5,044 nucleotides of DNA, from the NCBI GenBank assembly GCA_026390275.1, contig JAPLGF010000350.1, positions 1-5,044 of the forward strand, given 5' to 3'. This stretch comes from Candidatus Atribacteria bacterium. Lineage in GTDB: Bacteria; Atribacterota; Atribacteria; Atribacterales; Atribacteraceae. Below, piece by piece: positions 1-5,044 of this stretch (the first letter of the stretch is position 1; each line of letters begins with the position of its first letter). The translations under genes and the position numbers were made by a program. The notes beneath the pieces were generated by a model. The model did not search any database, had not been told where the DNA came from, and saw only the letters and a program-made list of their open reading frames with translations.

Positions 1-415
1 CTTTGAACAGGGTTTCTACCCGGCAGCGGATCCGGTCCAATCCACCTCCCGGGCCCTGGATCCCCTTATTGTAGGAAAGGAACACTGGAGTCTTGCTCAG
101 GAAGCCCGAAAGATCATCGCCCATTATCTCGAGCTTCAGGATATCATTGCCATCCTGGGGGTGGAAGAACTCTCCGAGGAGGATAAACTCACCGTGAACC
201 GGGCGCGGAAGCTGCAACGCTTCTTCACCCAACCCTTTTTCGTTGCGGAAAACTTTACCGGCATCCCGGGAGTCTTCGTCCCCCTCAAGGATACCTTGCA
301 GGGAGTGCAAATGATTCTTTCCGGGGGTTGTGATGATTGGCCCGAACAGGCATTTTATATGACCGGGGTGATGGAACAGATCGAAATCCGGGCCCGGGAG
401 ATGAAAAAAGGATGA
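1..415 (+). CDS. atpD: F-type ATP synthase subunit beta, C-terminal part (5' end outside window)
   Basis: Catalytic beta subunit of the membrane-associated F1F0 ATP synthase. Reading from base 2 gives about 137 codons of continuous frame to TGA at 413-415. The translation carries the family's C-terminal landmarks: F-Y-P-A-A-D-P-V-Q-S-T-S-R-A-L-D-P, then L-Q-D-I-I-A-I-L-G, then the loop that contacts the rotating gamma subunit (EELSEED at 164-184, normally DELSEED), then Q-P-F-F-V-A-E and P-E-Q-A-F-Y-M. The Walker A and B nucleotide-binding motifs lie upstream, outside the window. The stop overlaps the atpC start (ATGA, 412-415), so the two genes are translationally coupled in the usual atpD-atpC order. 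The GTG at 161 is internal to the gene and is not a start. Identification is very secure; only the 5' end is unseen. Confidence 0.98.
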   Translation, partial: FEQGFYPAADPVQSTSRALDPLIVGKEHWSLAQEARKIIAHYLELQDIIAILGVEELSEEDKLTVNRARKLQRFFTQPFFVAENFTGIPGVFVPLKDTLQGVQMILSGGCDDWPEQAFYMTGVMEQIEIRAREMKKG

Positions 416-831
416 GTACCTTAGAATTGCACCTCATCACCCCGGAAGAAACCATCACCTTTCCAGGGATCCGTTCCGTCACCCTCGAGTGTCCCGACGG
501 ACAGCGGGGAGTACTTCCCGGGCATGCTCCTTTTATCGTGGAGCTCCTCACCGGTGTTCTGACCGTCATCAAGAATGACAACACGACGACGTACGTGGCC
601 ATCAGTGGTGGTGTGGCGGAAATCACTCCCCACGTCGTTACCGTGGTTGCAGACAGTGCGGAAGAAGCCACCCACATCGATGTAGCCCGCTCCCAGGAGG
701 CGGCGGAACGGGCAAAGCGACGGATACTGGAGAAAACCCCCAACATCGACTTCGCCCGGGCAGAAGCGGCCCTGATGCGCTCCTTAGCGCGTCTCCGCGC
801 CGCCGAATTACAGCAACGAAGCGGTGGGTAA
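412..831 (+). CDS. atpC: F-type ATP synthase subunit epsilon
   Basis: Epsilon subunit of the F1 central stalk, which couples to the c-ring and can inhibit ATP hydrolysis. The 139-residue length is normal. The N-terminal beta-sandwich domain shows G-Q-R-G-V-L-P-G-H-A-P (30-40) and A-I-S-G-G (63-67, normally followed by F, here V). The C-terminal helical hairpin starts near residue 88 and includes I-D-V-A-R-S (89-94) and a second Arg-rich helix (R-A-E-A-A-L-M-R-S-L-A-R-L, 116-128). The ATG at 412 overlaps the atpD stop by four bases, and the weak purine-rich sequence before it suits translational coupling. An in-frame start at 337 would lie deep inside atpD and adds 25 residues unlike epsilon, so I reject it. 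It is probably the last gene of the atp operon, because the next gene converges on it. The I-D-x-x-R-[AS] segment resembles the ATP-binding motif of regulated Bacillus-type epsilon subunits. Confidence 0.97.
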   Translation: MSTLELHLITPEETITFPGIRSVTLECPDGQRGVLPGHAPFIVELLTGVLTVIKNDNTTTYVAISGGVAEITPHVVTVVADSAEEATHIDVARSQEAAERAKRRILEKTPNIDFARAEAALMRSLARLRAAELQQRSGG

Positions 832-847
832 AGGAAGTGGAGGAGTG

Positions 848-867
848 ATCAGGCATTCCTGCCTGGT
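848..867 (+). terminator. Hairpin between convergent operons; possible weak terminator or 3'-end structure
   Basis: CAGGCA (850-855) pairs perfectly with TGCCTG (860-865) around a TTCC loop. On the plus strand the stem extends by a U-G and an A-U pair (848-849 with 866-867), giving 8 base pairs 17 bases after the atpC stop. On the minus strand the same site forms a 6-bp stem with a GGAA (GNRA-type) loop, downstream of wecB. No T-run follows in either direction, so it is not a canonical intrinsic terminator. It may instead be an RNA 3'-end-protecting structure, or chance. It is the only structure I see in the 70-base gap between the two blocks. Confidence 0.3.
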
Positions 868-901
868 ACTGGTGCCAACAGGGGAGATTCTCTGAGGATG
901 A

Positions 902-2038
902 TCATGACTCACTACTCCTTATCCCCTGTAACACTTCCGCGATTCGTTCCGAGGCTCTACCGTCTCCGAAGATGCTCTTTCCCTCAATCTTTTGAGGGTG
1001 GGACAGGACTTCAGTGGCCTTTTTGATGATGGTTTTGGTATCGGTACCGACCAGGAAACCGGCGCCGGCTTCCAGGATTTCGGGACGCTCGGTGAATTCG
1101 CGGGTGACGAGAACGGGAACGCCTAAAGAGGGAGCTTCTTCCTGGACACCGCCGGAGTCACTGATAGCAAGGGTGCTCTGGGAGAGTAAAAAGATGAAAT
1201 CGCGATAATCAAGCGGATCGAGGAGGTGGACGTTCGGAGTAGTGGAAAGGATGGCATAGACCTGATCGCGTACCAGGGGATTGGGATGGACAGAAAAAAA
1301 GAAAAGCGTCCGGGGATATTGGAGTGCCAGTTCCCGGACAGCGAAGGAGATGTTACGAATTCCCCCATCCCAGCTCTCCCGGCGGTGAGCAGTGACGGTG
1401 ACGATCGCCTGGGGTTGAGCCTGGGACAGAACAGTGCTGAGGTGGGGATCGATGAACGCGGTGATTTTTTCTTTGATCAGCAGGAGGGCATCCACCACGG
1501 TGTTGCCGGTCACCACGATTTGACCGGCGGGGATATTTTCCCGCAAAAGGTTTCCCCGGGCATGCTCGGTCGGTGCAAAATGAAAATCAGCCACCCTCCC
1601 AATGAGGACCCGGTTCATTTCTTCCGGGAAAGGGCTATATTTGTTTCCTGTTCGGAGACCGGCTTCGATGTGACCGACCAAAATGTGCTGGTAAAATGCG
1701 GAGAGGGCTCCACCCAGCGCCGAGGTGGTATCCCCCTGAACGAGAACGATATCCGGTTTTTCGATGGAGAGGATCGGTTCTAAGTCCTGCAGGATGCGGG
1801 CAGTCAAGGCCGAAAGAGTTTGTCCGGGAGACATGACATCGAGGGTGTAATCCGGGGTGATGTCAAAGATATGGAGAAACCTGTCCGACATTTCCCGGTG
1901 CTGGCCGGTATTGATCAAAAGGGGATGAAAATCCTCTCGCCGGGAAAAGAGCTGGTAAACCGGGGCTACCTTAACGACTTCCGGGCGAGTTCCCAGGACA
2001 AAAACCACCTTACACTTTTTGGGTACTCTTTTTCCCAC
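902..2038 (-). CDS. wecB: UDP-N-acetylglucosamine 2-epimerase, non-hydrolysing
   Basis: Cytoplasmic enzyme interconverting UDP-GlcNAc and UDP-ManNAc, a precursor for surface polysaccharides or teichoic-acid linkage units (also called mnaA). The 378 residues are normal for the family and form two Rossmann-like domains of the GT-B fold. Visible motifs: G-T-R-P-E (16-20), T-G-Q-H (44-47), Q-G-D with D103, H-I-E-A-G-L-R-T with E125, F-P-E-E-M-N-R (137-143), T-A-H-R-R-E with H218, S-D-S-G-G-V-Q-E-E (293-301) and T-E-R-P-E (316-320). The acidic residues and histidine implicated in catalysis in E. coli WecB all have counterparts. The HRREN motif reads HRRES here. The start is GTG at 2036-2038, with GGAG seven bases upstream; a later GTG just before V-F-V-L-G-T-R-P-E is possible but lacks a good ribosome site. 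It overlaps the preceding transferase gene by 29 bases in another frame, and it is the last visible gene of the minus-strand operon. Confidence 0.96.
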   Translation of the reverse strand: MGKRVPKKCKVVFVLGTRPEVVKVAPVYQLFSRREDFHPLLINTGQHREMSDRFLHIFDITPDYTLDVMSPGQTLSALTARILQDLEPILSIEKPDIVLVQGDTTSALGGALSAFYQHILVGHIEAGLRTGNKYSPFPEEMNRVLIGRVADFHFAPTEHARGNLLRENIPAGQIVVTGNTVVDALLLIKEKITAFIDPHLSTVLSQAQPQAIVTVTAHRRESWDGGIRNISFAVRELALQYPRTLFFFSVHPNPLVRDQVYAILSTTPNVHLLDPLDYRDFIFLLSQSTLAISDSGGVQEEAPSLGVPVLVTREFTERPEILEAGAGFLVGTDTKTIIKKATEVLSHPQKIEGKSIFGDGRASERIAEVLQGIRSSES

Positions 2039-2930
2039 TGGAAATCTCCAGAACTCCCAAATATTTACCCCACCGCCAGAAGACCGAGAAAAGGAGGAGA
2101 AAAAGAAGGAGAGAATAGGTACTATTGGCTAAGAAACGATCGATCAAAATGGCTGATACGCCAAAGCTCAGGCTGATGGTATAGACAATGAGAACGACTT
2201 CTTTCTGCGATAGACCTCGTTCCAGCAGGCGGTGATGGAGATGGCCGCGATCCGGGCTGGTGATGGGAATCCCGTTTTTCTTTCTCCGAATAATAGCAAA
2301 AATCGTATCGAAGATGGGAACTCCCAGAATGAGGATGGGAACTCCCAGGGTGAAAGTGGTGGCGCTCTTTAAAGCTCCTTCCACAGAAATCGTGGCGAGT
2401 ATCGTCCCCAGGAAAAGGGCTCCTCCATCTCCGATGAAAATTTTGGCCGGAGGGAGATTATAGGGGAGGAATCCCAGGACCGAGCTCACCAGGAGAAACG
2501 AGAGGGTGGCGGATTCGACGCGTCCTTTCTGAAGAGCAATAATGGCCAGGGTACAGGCGGCAATGGCGGTGATCCCGCTGGACAGGCCATCCATACCATC
2601 GATGAGGTTCATGGCATTCGAGATGCCGATGATCCAGACGAAGGTGATGGGGATTCCCCAGTATCCGATATAGAAAAGAGTGTCCCAGGGAAGGGTGACA
2701 AACTGAATCACCACTCCCCCATAGATGAGGAACAGGGCGCCCACCATCTGGCCGAAAAGTTTCATCTTGGGGGTGAGTTTAAAAAAATCATCCAGCAGCC
2801 CGGTGGCAAAAATGATAGCAAGACCCAGCAGAAAAAAAGGAGGTTTCTTACGGCAAAAAAAGCTCACCAGAGGAGTGAGAGTGTAGGAGATCAAAAATGA
2901 CACGAAACAGAAGAGAAGCACCCGGCTCAT
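2010..2930 (-). CDS. wecA: WecA/TagO-type undecaprenyl-phosphate GlcNAc-1-phosphate transferase with an N-terminal deletion
   Basis: Integral membrane enzyme of the MraY/WecA/TagO family, predicted to move GlcNAc-1-phosphate from UDP-GlcNAc onto undecaprenyl phosphate and so start a lipid-linked polysaccharide. Seen: about ten hydrophobic segments; G-L-L-D-D (DD at 47-48); N-A-M-N-L-I-D-G-M-D-G-L (105-116); F-I-G-D-G-G (D168, usually followed by T or S); G-V-P-I-F-D-T near 203-209; and H-L-H-H-R (230-234), the sugar-nucleotide selectivity motif. Odd: at 306 residues it is shorter than the usual 350 or so. The conserved loop D-x-P-x-x-R-K-x-H...P-R-x-G-G and one membrane helix, normally between helix 1 and the DD motif, are absent. 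The ATG at 2930 overlaps the upstream stop as TGATG; a TTG three bases earlier, eight bases after AAGGA, is an equally possible start. It pairs naturally with the adjacent wecB. The family call is firm, but activity is uncertain. Confidence 0.88.
   Translation of the reverse strand: MSRVLLFCFVSFLISYTLTPLVSFFCRKKPPFFLLGLAIIFATGLLDDFFKLTPKMKLFGQMVGALFLIYGGVVIQFVTLPWDTLFYIGYWGIPITFVWIIGISNAMNLIDGMDGLSSGITAIAACTLAIIALQKGRVESATLSFLLVSSVLGFLPYNLPPAKIFIGDGGALFLGTILATISVEGALKSATTFTLGVPILILGVPIFDTIFAIIRRKKNGIPITSPDRGHLHHRLLERGLSQKEVVLIVYTISLSFGVSAILIDRFLANSTYSLLLFLLLFSVFWRWGKYLGVLEISSGKKSTQKV
2046..2049 (-). promoter_or_regulatory. Ribosome binding site of wecB, inside a small hairpin
   Basis: GGAG on the minus strand lies seven bases before the GTG start at 2038 and supports that start. 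It sits within CTGGA-GATT-TCCAG (2038-2051), a 5-bp stem in which the ribosome site pairs with bases up to and including the G of the start codon. Both lie inside the coding region of the upstream transferase gene. Ribosomes finishing that gene would open the stem, which suggests translational coupling. The stem is short, so the regulatory reading is inference. Confidence 0.45.
2313..2348. repeat. Direct repeat of 15 bases, 21-base period, inside the transferase gene
   Basis: The 15-mer GATGGGAACTCCCAG occurs at 2313-2327 and again at 2334-2348. Each copy also has an internal inverted repeat, TGGGA-AC-TCCCA. On the coding (minus) strand it encodes a doubled L-G-V-P-I with seven-residue spacing, just before F-D-T. 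The second L-G-V-P-I-F-D-T is typical of the TagO family, which also often has a V/I-P-I before it. Protein constraint therefore explains much of the repeat; codon identity between the copies is the only extra feature. Confidence 0.6.
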
Positions 2931-3388
2931 CAATTACACCGTCCTTCGAAAACAGCAACTTCTAATCCGGCTTCCTTGATCATTTCATCACCCAGGGGAT
3001 CAGGATAAGGATGAGCGAATACAATCCGGATGATCCCGGCATTGATAATCATTTTAGCACAAAGTACGCACGGTTTATGAGTACAGTATAAAATCGAACG
3101 ACTGGTATTCACCCCATGCAGCGCCGCCTGGATAATGACGTTTTGTTCGGCATGGAGTCCGCGACAGAGTTCTTGTTGGACACCGGAAGGGATATGGCGT
3201 GCCTGACGCAGACAGGTTTCCGGAGTGCAATGTTCCAGGCGGTGGGGAGCTCCATTGTAACCGGTGGATAAAATCTGCTTCTCCCGAACCAGGACTGCCC
3301 CCACCTGCCGTCGGAGACAGGTGGAACGCGTACTCACCAACCGGGCAATGGACATGAAATATTCATCCCAGTCCGGACGGGTATTCAT
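2930..3388 (-). CDS. Deoxycytidylate (dCMP) deaminase, zinc-dependent (ComEB family)
   Basis: Cytoplasmic enzyme of the cytidine/deoxycytidylate deaminase superfamily, predicted to convert dCMP to dUMP as a source for thymidylate. The 152 residues match the single-domain bacterial type. The N-terminal signature R-P-D-W-D-E-Y-F (4-11) is typical of this family, followed by R-S-T-C-L-R-R-Q-V-G-A-V (21-32) and T-G-Y-N-G-A-P (42-48). The catalytic zinc site is complete: H79-A-E with proton-shuttling E81, and P-C-V-L-C with C107 and C110. Additional conserved Cys (24, 54, 59, 75) fit the second, structural zinc site or fold of dCMP deaminases. Its ATG overlaps the rpiB stop as ATGA (3385-3388), and its stop overlaps the next gene's ATG by one base, so it is translationally coupled on both sides. 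Members near atp and wecB clusters are often annotated comEB; here I infer nucleotide metabolism, not competence. A riboflavin-type or tRNA deaminase is much less likely given the R-P-D-W signature. Confidence 0.95.
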   Translation of the reverse strand: MNTRPDWDEYFMSIARLVSTRSTCLRRQVGAVLVREKQILSTGYNGAPHRLEHCTPETCLRQARHIPSGVQQELCRGLHAEQNVIIQAALHGVNTSRSILYCTHKPCVLCAKMIINAGIIRIVFAHPYPDPLGDEMIKEAGLEVAVFEGRCN

Positions 3389-3825
3389 CGATTCTCGTAA
3401 TCCTCAACTTTGACCAGACGTCTCTGGTACCGTCCTCCCAAGAACTGAGATTCCACCCAGATCTTCACGATATCACGGGCCAGCCCTTTTCCGATCACCC
3501 GGCCTCCCAGGGTGAGAATATTGGCATCATTGTGCTCCCGAGACGATCGGGCGGAAAAGGTATCGTGGCAGTTCGCCGCCCGGACTCCCCGCACCTTGTT
3601 CGCCGCGATGCAAATTCCCACTCCTGTCCCGCAACAGAGTATCCCCTTCTCCCCTACTCTCCCCACCACATCTCGGGCCAGGGGGAACGCCACATCCGGG
3701 TAATCCATCATTTCCGAGCTATGCGTTCCGTAATCGATGACTTCATGCCCCAGTTCCTGCAGGTATAACTTGATATCCTCTTTCAATTCAAAACCGGCGT
3801 GATCACTGCCCACCAGTATTTTCAT
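3385..3825 (-). CDS. rpiB: Ribose-5-phosphate isomerase B
   Basis: Cytoplasmic enzyme interconverting ribose 5-phosphate and ribulose 5-phosphate in the non-oxidative pentose phosphate pathway (RpiB/LacAB family). The 146 residues are normal. Motifs: G-S-D-H-A-G-F-E-L-K (6-15), the active-site stretch C-C-G-T-G-V-G-I-C-I-A-A-N-K (64-77) with C65 as the expected catalytic cysteine, H-D-T-F-S-A-R-x-S-R-E-H-N-D-A-N (87-102) with H98, and the C-terminal R-Y-Q-R-R-L (132-137). The cysteine-type active site and the S-R-E-H-N-D stretch favour RpiB over the LacA/LacB galactose-6-phosphate isomerases. The ATG at 3825 gives the usual M-K-I-L-V-G-S-D-H-A-G start. The full ribosome site AAGGAGG lies an unusually long 13 bases upstream. 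A 62-base, AT-rich gap separates it from prmC, the largest gap in this operon. Confidence 0.97.
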   Translation of the reverse strand: MKILVGSDHAGFELKEDIKLYLQELGHEVIDYGTHSSEMMDYPDVAFPLARDVVGRVGEKGILCCGTGVGICIAANKVRGVRAANCHDTFSARSSREHNDANILTLGGRVIGKGLARDIVKIWVESQFLGGRYQRRLVKVEDYENR

Positions 3826-3838
3826 GCGTATCGAATAG

Positions 3839-3845
3839 CCTCCTT
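3839..3845 (-). promoter_or_regulatory. Shine-Dalgarno sequence of rpiB with long spacing
   Basis: AAGGAGG on the minus strand is a full match to the anti-Shine-Dalgarno sequence, but 13 bases separate it from the rpiB ATG (5 to 9 is typical). No in-frame ATG, GTG or TTG lies between them, so the start cannot be moved closer. The strength of the match may compensate for the spacing. The surrounding 3826-3887 gap is AT-rich, and its TAAAAT at 3882-3887 could be a -10 box, although I see no matching -35 element. Confidence 0.55.
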
Positions 3846-3887
3846 CTCAATACAGCCATCAGTAAGTCATCACCCATTACTATTTTA

Positions 3888-4760
3888 TCACTCTTTTTTA
3901 TAGATCACGCTTGCCCGGGATTTTTGTTGAAAATCGGGGATGGTGTGGTCATAGGTGAGATGGGTGTGACCGGAAAGGAGGTCCCTAATGGAATCGACCT
4001 GGTCCGGGTCATGCTCGATGTAGAGAAAGCCACCGGGTTTGAGATAAGCCGGGCCTTCCCGGAAAATCCGGCGGATGATATCCAATCCATCCATCCCGGC
4101 AACCAAGGCATTTTTTGGCTCATACTGGGTGATCTCAGAAGAAAGAGACTGCCACTCATCATCGCGGACGTAAGGGGGGTTGGAAAGGATACAGTCGAAC
4201 TGAAGGCCGGGTTGGGTGGGCATGATGGCAAAAAGATCTGACCGGAAAAAGATCACCCGGTCCTGGACCCGCAGGCGGGAAGCGTTTTCCCGGGAGAGCT
4301 GGACGGATTCATGGGAGATATCGAACCCGTAGACGGTGATGTTGGGAAGCCAGTAGGCAGTAGTGATGCCGATCACTCCGCTCCCGCAGCACAGATCGCA
4401 AATCGTATGGACCCCCTCACAGTATTTCATTTTCATCCGGATGAGTGCTTCTTCCAGCCAGGCTTCCGTATCAAGACGGGGAATGAAGACCCCCGGTTGA
4501 GTCTTAAAAGTGAGAGAGAAGAACTCCCATTCACCCAGGACATACTGGAGAGGAATGCCCTGAAGCCGTTTCTCCAACATCCGTTCTATCTTTTCCTTTT
4601 TCCCATGATCCATTTCCTGATCCCAGTACAGGTAAATACGGGAGGAAGCGGTGGAAAGGGCTTCCGCCATGATGAGGCGAGCCTCCCGGGTGGGGGCAGA
4701 AAAACGGTGTTCTCGCAGGGTGCTGACGACATCTCTCCAGACATCCCGAACCTTCCCCAT
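3888..4760 (-). CDS. prmC: Peptide chain release factor N5-glutamine methyltransferase
   Basis: SAM-dependent methyltransferase (also HemK) that methylates the glutamine of the GGQ motif in RF1 and RF2, improving translation termination. The 290 residues are normal. An N-terminal helical domain (about 1-75) ends in P-L-Q-Y-V-L-G-E-W-E-F (70-80), followed by F-I-P-R-L-D-T-E (92-99; usually IPRPETE). The Rossmann methyltransferase domain follows, with the SAM-binding motif I D-L-C-C-G-S-G-V-I-G-I (122-132; usually D-L-G-T-G-S-G), an acidic D147 at the end of the next strand, the substrate-glutamine motif N-P-P-Y-V (194-198), and E-P-K-N-A-L-V-A-G-M-D-G-L-D (214-227). It begins three bases after the prfA stop, next to its substrate's gene, which is the classic prfA-prmC pair. 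The upstream ribosome site is weak, so coupling to prfA translation is likely. The motif substitutions look like divergence, not inactivation, because NPPY is intact. Confidence 0.96.
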   Translation of the reverse strand: MGKVRDVWRDVVSTLREHRFSAPTREARLIMAEALSTASSRIYLYWDQEMDHGKKEKIERMLEKRLQGIPLQYVLGEWEFFSLTFKTQPGVFIPRLDTEAWLEEALIRMKMKYCEGVHTICDLCCGSGVIGITTAYWLPNITVYGFDISHESVQLSRENASRLRVQDRVIFFRSDLFAIMPTQPGLQFDCILSNPPYVRDDEWQSLSSEITQYEPKNALVAGMDGLDIIRRIFREGPAYLKPGGFLYIEHDPDQVDSIRDLLSGHTHLTYDHTIPDFQQKSRASVIYKKE

Positions 4761-4763
4761 AGT

Positions 4764-5044
4764 TCAACCCACTTTCTCAAGGATACGCGCCTTCTCGTCT
4801 GAGGCCAGACTTTCGATGATTTCTTCCAGATCGCCTTCCAGAATGGTATCCAGACGATAGAGGGTGAGATTGATCCGGTGATCGGTCATCCGGTTTTGAG
4901 GATAATTATAGGTACGGATCCGTTCACTCCGCTCCCCGCTCCCGATCTGCGATTTCCGATCCCGGTCGATTTCGTCTTTTTGCTTTTTCTGTTCGCGCTC
5001 TAAAATTCGGGCACGCAAGATCCGCAGGGCTTTGGCTTTATTTT
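4764..5044 (-). CDS. prfA: Peptide chain release factor 1, C-terminal part (5' end outside window)
   Basis: Class I release factor recognising UAA and UAG in the ribosomal A site. The frame is open from the right edge (first full codon at 5042-5040) to TGA at 4764-4766, about 92 residues. The RF1 landmarks are S-Q-I-G-S-G-E-R-S-E-R-I-R-T-Y-N-Y-P-Q, then R-M-T-D-H-R-I-N-L-T-L-Y-R-L-D. The S-E-R-I-R-T-Y-N segment and N-L-T-L-Y distinguish RF1 from RF2, which has an N-Q-I-R-S-Y-V-L type segment. A charged helix (Q-K-K-Q-K-D-E-I-D-R-D-R) precedes them. The GGQ catalytic loop and the PxT codon-recognition motif lie upstream, outside the window. A TTG at 5018 is internal, not a start: similarity to RF1 continues upstream of it to the window edge. 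It is followed immediately by prmC, whose product should methylate it. Confidence 0.97.
   Translation of the reverse strand, partial: NKAKALRILRARILEREQKKQKDEIDRDRKSQIGSGERSERIRTYNYPQNRMTDHRINLTLYRLDTILEGDLEEIIESLASDEKARILEKVG

Noticed and set aside
337..411. N-terminal extension of atpC
   Set aside because: It would overlap atpD by 79 bases, and its residues do not resemble epsilon. The ATG at 412 gives the normal length and the typical ATGA coupling.
285..746. Minus-strand open frame of 153 codons opposite atpD/atpC
   Set aside because: The plus-strand frames match ATP synthase subunits across the same bases, so this frame is a shadow.
845..895. 16-codon GTG-started frame after atpC
   Set aside because: It is too short to support, has no recognisable product, and overlaps the hairpin. 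The AGGAAG spacing is acceptable but could be chance.
1226..1783. Plus-strand open frame of 185 codons opposite wecB
   Set aside because: It lies wholly antisense to a clearly conserved epimerase gene, its translation has no recognisable motif, and it lacks a convincing ribosome site. It is a coding shadow.
1820..2176. Plus-strand open frame of 118 codons across the wecB/transferase boundary
   Set aside because: It is antisense to both genes, and the minus-strand frames are strongly conserved there.
2832..2843. A-tract followed by GGAGG on the plus strand, resembling a strong ribosome site
   Set aside because: No start codon with an open frame follows at a usable distance. It is the complement of a Pro/Phe-rich stretch in the transferase gene.
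4311..4802. Plus-strand open frame of 163 codons opposite prmC and the end of prfA
   Set aside because: It is antisense to two well-supported genes, low-complexity in parts, and has no family resemblance.
902..5044. The minus-strand genes as a novel defence or biosynthetic system
   Set aside because: Every gene has a clear housekeeping family, and the order resembles known bacterial neighbourhoods. Only the deletion in the transferase is out of the ordinary.

Overview
The window is an ordinary-looking bacterial housekeeping region. It holds two convergent gene blocks and almost no non-coding DNA. I see no rRNA, tRNA, CRISPR array, transposase or phage gene.

Left block, plus strand (1-831): the 3' end of atpD (F1 ATP synthase beta subunit) followed by complete atpC (epsilon subunit). 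The two overlap by ATGA, so this is the tail of an F-type ATP synthase operon.

Gap (832-901): 70 bases between the convergent blocks. It carries a short perfect hairpin without a T-tract and no convincing gene.

Right block, minus strand, read from the right edge leftwards (5044 to 902): prfA (release factor 1, 3' part only), prmC (methyltransferase acting on release factors), rpiB (ribose-5-phosphate isomerase B), a dCMP deaminase, a WecA/TagO-type undecaprenyl-phosphate GlcNAc-1-phosphate transferase, and wecB/mnaA (UDP-GlcNAc 2-epimerase). Spacing is tight: 3 bases, 62 bases, 4-base overlap, 1-base overlap, 29-base overlap. This is most likely one operon, possibly with a second entry point before rpiB. 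The genes fall into three functional pairs or groups: translation termination (RF1 and its methylase), pentose and nucleotide supply (RpiB, dCMP deaminase), and the start of surface-polysaccharide synthesis (lipid-linked GlcNAc, UDP-ManNAc).

Organism: the gene set resembles the prfA-prmC-...-rpiB-...-mnaA-atp neighbourhood of Firmicutes and some related deep-branching bacterial phyla. Here, however, the ATP synthase genes point towards the cluster instead of following it in the same direction. A Clostridia-like or Atribacterota/Synergistota-like bacterium is plausible, but the sequence alone does not fix the phylum.

Most notable observation: the WecA/TagO-like protein lacks about 45 residues that family members normally carry between the first membrane helix and the DD motif. 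The missing part is the conserved first cytoplasmic loop (the D-x-P-x-x-R-K-x-H and P-R-x-G-G region) and one membrane helix, while every later catalytic motif is present. I found no evidence for a new multi-gene system.
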